Source: a virus. Taken from it: a DNA stretch of 31,345 bases. The position numbers and the translations under genes were made by a program. The stretch is from IMG/VR virus record IMGVR_UViG_3300009529_000028, positions 1 through 31,345 of that record; one strand, 5' to 3'. This document shows positions 27,076 through 31,345 of the stretch, one piece after another. The stretch's first letter is position 1; the number at the start of each line of letters is the position of its first letter. The notes below the pieces were generated by a model. It searched no databases. It was not told the DNA's origin and saw only the letters and a list, made by a program, of their open reading frames with translations.

Positions 27076-27936
27076 ATGTCTAAGAGCCGCGAAACTAAAG
27101 AAGCAGAGGCCAGAGGACTACAGGCACGAGAACAACGGGCAGCGGGAGAAAGAGAACGGGCTACTGCACGGGAAGCAGAGAGAAGAATAATTGAGGTTGG
27201 CAAGCCTACTGCCGAAGAAACAGCCAGACTTGGCCGGTATAGGGAAAAAGCTGTAACGCCCGGGGAAACTCTAATGACACAGGCCGGGCCGATTTCTCAG
27301 GCAGTAGCAAGGAGAGTGCAAGAGAGAGTAGAAACCCCTGGACTTGAGTTTCAGAGAGACTTACCCGCTTATGAAGCCGGAGTTACTGAACCCTTATGGC
27401 GAGCCTTAAAAGCAAGGGGCATTGCTCCACCCCCTGGAGTTGAAGGCGGAGGTTTGGGTACACAACAATATATGAAAGGTGCTGAACCTGCTTTGGCAGG
27501 TTTAAGGTCAGAGGCTGTATCCAGAGACATAGAAAGAGGTTTGGCATACGGAACAGAGGCAAGAGCATTGCCTATGCGCTATGAAGATTTAGAAAATATT
27601 CTATCCGAAGCATTAAGAAGCCGTCAGGTTGCCGGTGTTACTGGTGGTGTTCCTTATGGAGTAGCAGGGGAAGAGGCCTATGGTAGAGGTAGAGTAGGTG
27701 CTGCTACTACAGAGGCTGAATATGCTGCACAACGAGCAGAAGCACAGAGACAAAAGCGTGCAGAAGAAGGTGAATTGGTCAGGATGTTAGCAGAATTGGG
27801 AATAACTTTAGCAACTGGTGGGGCTGCAGCTCCTGCTGTTGCAGCAGGTAGAATGGTTAAACCTGGCACAACTTTTCAACAACAAACGCCATACTCAAGG
27901 GCTTTGGCCGCCAGAGCAGCAGGAAGGAGATATTGA
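27076..27936 (+). CDS. Putative internal virion/ejection protein, 286 aa
   Basis: An Ala/Arg/Glu-rich helical protein: residues 1-60 are continuous charged helix (AREQRAAGERERATAREAER), the middle has GLEFQRDLPAYEAGV and Gly/Pro loops, and the end holds a hydrophobic Ala/Gly segment (GITLATGGAAAPAVAAG). Helical, amphipathic, Ala-rich proteins in this position, before a very large helical protein, fit podovirus ejection proteins that leave the capsid with the DNA and form a channel. No direct homologue is recognised. Confidence 0.5.
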   Translation: MSKSRETKEAEARGLQAREQRAAGERERATAREAERRIIEVGKPTAEETARLGRYREKAVTPGETLMTQAGPISQAVARRVQERVETPGLEFQRDLPAYEAGVTEPLWRALKARGIAPPPGVEGGGLGTQQYMKGAEPALAGLRSEAVSRDIERGLAYGTEARALPMRYEDLENILSEALRSRQVAGVTGGVPYGVAGEEAYGRGRVGAATTEAEYAAQRAEAQRQKRAEEGELVRMLAELGITLATGGAAAPAVAAGRMVKPGTTFQQQTPYSRALAARAAGRRY

Positions 27937-27938
27937 CG

Positions 27939-28667
27939 ATGGCCTATGAAATTTTAAGAGGGATATTAGGAGGTATCAAAGGTGCTCGGGAAAGGCGGCG
28001 ATTAGAAGAAGAACCAGTCAGAGAAGAAGAAAGATTAAGAGCAAGAGAAATCCTCAAGGCTGTTATGGAGGGCACAATTGAGAGAGCACCTACCAGTGAA
28101 GGCACAATCTTCGCCCCCCCAGAAAGAGTAGCACCTCAAGGAATTGGCCAGAAAATAATGGAGGGTTTTGGCATAAGACAACCGCAGTATGAAAGAGGAC
28201 AGGGATATAGGAGAACCCCTGGTAAATATCAACCTACAACTCGTGAAGAAGCGTTGGAATTTGAAAGGGCAAAAACTGGTTTAAAACCTTGGAAACCCCA
28301 AACACGAGAAGAACAGTTAAAATTTGAAAGAGCTAAAATAGGAATTAAAGGTGAAGTTGAAAAAAAACCTACAAAATTTCAACTTCAAAAGGAGGCTTTT
28401 GATGAAGCATTTAGGCGTTTAGGTGGCTCCTATATGGTAGGTCTTGATGAAGAAAGTAAAATAGAATATGAGAATTTAGGAAACCAGATTTATCAAGAGT
28501 ATTTAGGCCAATATGGATATACTGGAAAACCAGAAGCAAGACCAGCAATGCCCAGAGTAAGAGAAACAGGCAGGGTAACTGTTATATCTCCTCAAGGAGA
28601 ACGAGGCAATATACCGGCAAATCAATTACAAGAAGCATTAAGAGCTGGTTATAGACAGGTAAGATGA
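27939..28667 (+). CDS. Putative internal virion protein, 242 aa
   Basis: Starts MAYEILRGILGGIKGARERR. ATG 27939 is chosen, with AAGGAGA 9 nt upstream; an in-frame TTG lies at 27933. The first 45 residues are charged helix; 90-130 hold two similar motifs (TREEALEFERAKTGLKPWKP and TREEQLKFERAKIGIKG), an internal duplication of about 20 residues; and the C-terminal part has VTVISPQGERGNIPANQLQEAL, a short module seen at the ends of phage internal proteins. Ejection-protein role inferred from position between two similar genes. Confidence 0.5.
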   Translation: MAYEILRGILGGIKGARERRRLEEEPVREEERLRAREILKAVMEGTIERAPTSEGTIFAPPERVAPQGIGQKIMEGFGIRQPQYERGQGYRRTPGKYQPTTREEALEFERAKTGLKPWKPQTREEQLKFERAKIGIKGEVEKKPTKFQLQKEAFDEAFRRLGGSYMVGLDEESKIEYENLGNQIYQEYLGQYGYTGKPEARPAMPRVRETGRVTVISPQGERGNIPANQLQEALRAGYRQVR

Positions 28668-28668
28668 T

Positions 28669-31137
28669 ATGGCGATTGATTTCAGACCAGAAAAAACTAC
28701 AACAATTGATTTCCAGCCGGAGAAACCTGCCATTGATTTTCAACCAATAAAGCCTGCTATTGACTTTCAGCCAGAAAGAAGATATGGTGGTGCAGGCGGT
28801 GAATGGCGTCCTGAAACAAAAGTAGAAAAGGCCCTCCGAATTGCCCAACCTTATATGCCTACTCCTTCTCGTATTTTGGGACTTGAAGAAAAAGGTGTTA
28901 AGGCACTCCAAAGATTTATAGAACCTAAAGAACGAGAAGTAGCATTTGAGGTTCCTGGATTAAGAGGTAAAAGATTTCCTGTCTATAAAGAGTTTCCTCG
29001 TTATTTAGCCTCCGAACTTATATCTATGTATAGACCTTCTCGGCTTGTAGCAGCTGGGGCTATTGGTAAAGGATTAGGTTTAGCAGCAAAAGATGTTGCT
29101 CGTATAACTCCTATGCCTATTAAAAGAATATTAGGCAAGGCTTTTAAGTATAGGTATGAACAGCCTCCAACTTACGCAAGGGCAGCAGAAAAAGCAACAT
29201 TAAAGAGAGTTTTAGGTGGAGAGGAAGCAACTAAAGTGGCGAAAGTGCTTTCTACCACAAGAGCAGGTAAAACATTAAGCCCTTCACAACAAAAATATGT
29301 AGGAAGATTATTTAGAGGTGAAGTAGCAGTAACTCCAAAGTTATTAGCCAAACCTCAATTTAGGGAATATCAGGCTGTTGCCAAAGAGGGTAGAGCAATA
29401 ATGGATAGATGGTCTCAAGAATTAGTCAAGTCTGGTATACCTTCTAAGCAGGCCACAAAAGTTATTGAAGAAAATATAGGTCGTTATATGCCTCGAATGT
29501 TTGCCCCTCGATTATTGGAACGGGGAGTAGGATTTCCAAGAAAACCCTTAAGATTAAGGCTTGCTGGACTTAAGCATCGCAAAAATTTAAGCGAAAGTGT
29601 GTTAAAGAAATTAGAAGTAATTAAGGAACCAGCCTTGCCTACCGCAATAAGAGTTAGGGAACTCGCCACGACTTCCGCTAATGCGGAATTATTTAATACA
29701 GTAGCCAGAAATCCCAACTGGGCGGCAAATACAAACATTACAGGCCGTATGGTTCAAATGCCTAATACTGTTTCTATGGGAGCTTTAAAAGGAAAATGGG
29801 TAATTCCCGAAATAGGAAACGATATAAATGGGCTTGTAGTGGCCAGAAGTCAGGCATTAAAAATATATGATAAGGCTCTATCGGCGTGGAAATTCGGCAA
29901 GGTTGTATTAAATCCTGCTACCCACGCAAGGAACATAATGTCCAATACAATGTTATTAGATATGAGTGGAGTAAACCATTTAAGGCAGGCGCAACTTTTA
30001 CCCCGTGTAATCAGAGACTATACCAGTAAAGGCAAATTTTACCAAGAAGCAAAAGCACAGGGATTATTAGGGACAGAATTTTATAGAGTAGAAGCAAGCC
30101 AATTTTTAAATAGTTACAATTTAACTCCGGCGGATACTCATTTGTCCAGAATAATGAATGTATTAAAAGTGCCTTTCAGAAAAGCAGGAGAAACTTATCA
30201 GTTTGAAGAACAACTTGCCAAGATGATAAAATTTACTGATATGAGGCTTAAAGGTGCTGGGGCTACATTAGCAGCTAAAGAAGGCGAAAAATGGCTTTTC
30301 AATTATCAGAAAATACCTAAGTTTATTGAATGGGGTAGGCGGTTCGGCTCTCCTTTTGTAACATTTTCTTACAAAGCAATTCCCCGGGTTGCTGAAACTG
30401 CCGTTAATAATCCTCTAAAATTATACAAATACTATGCCTTTGCCAATGCTTTCAATAATGCCTCTGCTAAACAGATAGGTTTAACTGAAGAAGAAATGGA
30501 ACGGGAAAGAAGGTATATGCCTGAATGGATGAAGACAAAAATCCCCGGTATGCCTACACAACTCCTTATGCCTGCCAAAGACGAATATGGAAGGACACAA
30601 TATCTTAACCTTGAATACATTCTGCCAGTTGGTATGGCTCCTGAAATAGCCGAAAGAGGAATTATGAGAGGGTTAATTACCAATCCCGCCCTTACGGCTT
30701 TTACGGAGATAAAAAGCAATAGAGATTTTAGAGGTAAAGAAATTTATTCGGAAACAGATACCGCCAAAGAAAGAAACTTCAAAATAGCAGAATATCTTTA
30801 TAGACAGGCAATGCCTTCATTTGCTCCCGGACTTCCAAGAATTAAAGGTGGTTATTCTTGGGAAAAATTAAAGGCTTCATTAGAAAAAAGAGGGGACTAT
30901 TTAGGGAGAGTTAGAAGCCCCGAGCAGGTAATGTTAGATATATTTGCTGGATTAAAAATTCAACCTGTAAGTGTTAGAGAGGGAGTTAGATTTGAAAGTT
31001 ATAAAAAACAATCTGACATTCAGGAAGCATTGCGAAAAATGAGAAGGACTTACCGGCATAAGGGAATTAGCAGAGAAGAAAAGGAAAGAGTTAAAAGAGA
31101 AACTTTAGAAAAGATTAGGAGAATACGAAAGCGATAA
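28669..31137 (+). CDS. Large putative ejection/internal virion protein, 822 aa
   Basis: Begins with four short repeats (IDFRPEKT, IDFQPEKP, IDFQPIKP, IDFQPERR), then a mostly helical, basic protein. Landmarks: PYMPTPSRILGLEEKG, the conserved-looking segment KVVLNPATHARNIMSNTMLLD near residue 415, then KFIEWGRRFGSPFVTF and PAKDEYGRTQYLNLEYILP, and a Lys/Arg-rich end. NPATHxRNxxSN segments occur in very large phage polyproteins and ejection proteins. It has no lysozyme or other obvious enzyme. Together with the two preceding genes it forms a three-gene set like the ejection proteins of short-tailed phages. Its 3' end is overlapped by 23 nt by a minus-strand gene. Confidence 0.6.
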   Translation: MAIDFRPEKTTTIDFQPEKPAIDFQPIKPAIDFQPERRYGGAGGEWRPETKVEKALRIAQPYMPTPSRILGLEEKGVKALQRFIEPKEREVAFEVPGLRGKRFPVYKEFPRYLASELISMYRPSRLVAAGAIGKGLGLAAKDVARITPMPIKRILGKAFKYRYEQPPTYARAAEKATLKRVLGGEEATKVAKVLSTTRAGKTLSPSQQKYVGRLFRGEVAVTPKLLAKPQFREYQAVAKEGRAIMDRWSQELVKSGIPSKQATKVIEENIGRYMPRMFAPRLLERGVGFPRKPLRLRLAGLKHRKNLSESVLKKLEVIKEPALPTAIRVRELATTSANAELFNTVARNPNWAANTNITGRMVQMPNTVSMGALKGKWVIPEIGNDINGLVVARSQALKIYDKALSAWKFGKVVLNPATHARNIMSNTMLLDMSGVNHLRQAQLLPRVIRDYTSKGKFYQEAKAQGLLGTEFYRVEASQFLNSYNLTPADTHLSRIMNVLKVPFRKAGETYQFEEQLAKMIKFTDMRLKGAGATLAAKEGEKWLFNYQKIPKFIEWGRRFGSPFVTFSYKAIPRVAETAVNNPLKLYKYYAFANAFNNASAKQIGLTEEEMERERRYMPEWMKTKIPGMPTQLLMPAKDEYGRTQYLNLEYILPVGMAPEIAERGIMRGLITNPALTAFTEIKSNRDFRGKEIYSETDTAKERNFKIAEYLYRQAMPSFAPGLPRIKGGYSWEKLKASLEKRGDYLGRVRSPEQVMLDIFAGLKIQPVSVREGVRFESYKKQSDIQEALRKMRRTYRHKGISREEKERVKRETLEKIRRIRKR

Positions 31138-31249
31138 CAGCAACAAGGGTAAAAAAGGCTGATATTGCTAAAAAATATCTTATATGTAGAAGAACGAAAA
31201 AGGAAATGATGACACCGAAAAACCATTTAGCGATTAACAGAATTATCAT
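31115..31249 (-). CDS. Minus-strand tiny membrane protein, 44 aa (moron-like)
   Basis: A 44-codon minus-strand frame starts at ATG 31249 and codes for an almost wholly hydrophobic protein with two likely membrane segments (ILLIAKWFFGVIISFFVLL and YFLAISAFFTLVAVIAFVF). It has its own promoter 6 nt upstream, and its stop lies 23 nt inside the 3' end of the ejection-protein gene. The geometry matches the exported-protein gene at 22194-22421. Two-helix proteins of this size include holins and superinfection-exclusion proteins; the separate promoter favours prophage-stage expression. Confidence 0.55.
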   Translation of the reverse strand: MIILLIAKWFFGVIISFFVLLHIRYFLAISAFFTLVAVIAFVFS

Positions 31250-31255
31250 ATCTAA

Positions 31256-31283
31256 AGCATACCACATAATTTCTAAAAGTCAA
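31256..31283 (-). promoter_or_regulatory. Minus-strand sigma70 promoter (near-leaderless), second copy
   Basis: Minus strand: TTGACT (31283-31278), a 16-nt spacer, TATGCT (31261-31256), then 6 nt to the ATG at 31249. The -35 overlaps the AAGGAG of the gene at 31295. The + strand 12-mer AAGTCAAGGAGA (31277-31288) is identical to 22451-22462 at the other minus-strand promoter. Confidence 0.6.
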
Positions 31284-31294
31284 GGAGAAAATAA

Positions 31295-31345
31295 ATGTTA
31301 GGAAATCCTACCGACCAGACCCCTATAGATGTAAACAATGTTGCT
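31295..31345 (+). CDS. Start of a gene that leaves the window
   Basis: ATG 31295 has AAGGAG 7 nt upstream and opens a frame (MLGNPTDQTPIDVNNVA...) that continues past the window end. Only 17 codons are visible. Asp, Pro and Asn content is compatible with a structural protein, but nothing can be assigned. Confidence 0.6.
   Translation, partial: MLGNPTDQTPIDVNNVA

Noticed and set aside
26916-27203. Minus-strand frame of 95 codons
   Set aside because: Antisense to the HNH catalytic end and an Ala/Arg-rich gene; Ser/Leu-rich shadow with no start signals.
1-31345. tRNA genes, integrase or repressor
   Set aside because: No cloverleaf, tyrosine or serine recombinase motif, or CI-like repressor was seen, so a temperate lifestyle is not shown directly by this window.

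Overview
The window is a segment of a tailed double-stranded DNA bacteriophage genome (Caudoviricetes). It is AT-rich and almost every gene is on the + strand, packed with ATGA/TAATG stop-start overlaps. The virion genes are terminase small and large subunits, a large portal, scaffold, HK97-type major capsid protein, connector, hub, Gly-rich tail fibre and ejection proteins. No tail tube, sheath or tape-measure gene is visible, which suggests a short-tailed (podovirus-like) particle. Near-consensus sigma70 promoters, Shine-Dalgarno sites, Sec signal peptides and an O-antigen-ligase-like gene suggest a diderm (Gram-negative) bacterial host; the host cannot be named from the sequence.

Layout. 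1-1700: small accessory genes, including an HNH protein and an acyl-carrier-protein-like protein whose prosthetic-group serine is Asp. 1695-3240: two related cassettes, each with a strong promoter, a roughly 100-nt leader with the same crossed stem pattern, and a gene (a DnaD/phage replisome-organiser-like protein, then an HNH homing endonuclease). 3300-7480: small early/accessory genes, a hexapeptide-repeat protein encoded by 18-bp tandem repeats, a lytic transglycosylase, a C39-like cysteine-protease-fold protein and several tiny membrane proteins (probable lysis or superinfection genes). 7490-8950: a third strong promoter, TerS, small ORFs, and a terminator-like hairpin just before terL. 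8954-15690: TerL, small genes, portal and scaffold.

15692-17542: the major capsid gene is split by a 654-nt group I intron that carries a LAGLIDADG endonuclease. Both splice sites can be placed from P1 and P10 pairing, giving a 398-aa spliced capsid protein. 17560-26288: structural and host-interaction genes, with an unusual number of N-terminal signal peptides and an O-antigen-ligase-like polytopic membrane protein. 26281-27069: a free-standing HNH endonuclease. 27076-31137: three putative internal/ejection proteins. 31295 onward: the start of a gene that leaves the window.

Most notable are (i) the paired promoter plus pseudoknot-like leaders; (ii) two tiny minus-strand genes (22194-22421 and 31115-31249), each squeezed between two late genes in the same geometry, with a near-leaderless sigma70 promoter whose -35 overlaps the Shine-Dalgarno of the next + strand gene; and (iii) the exported proteins and O-antigen-ligase-like gene within the virion block. 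All functional names come from reading motifs by eye; no database search was run.
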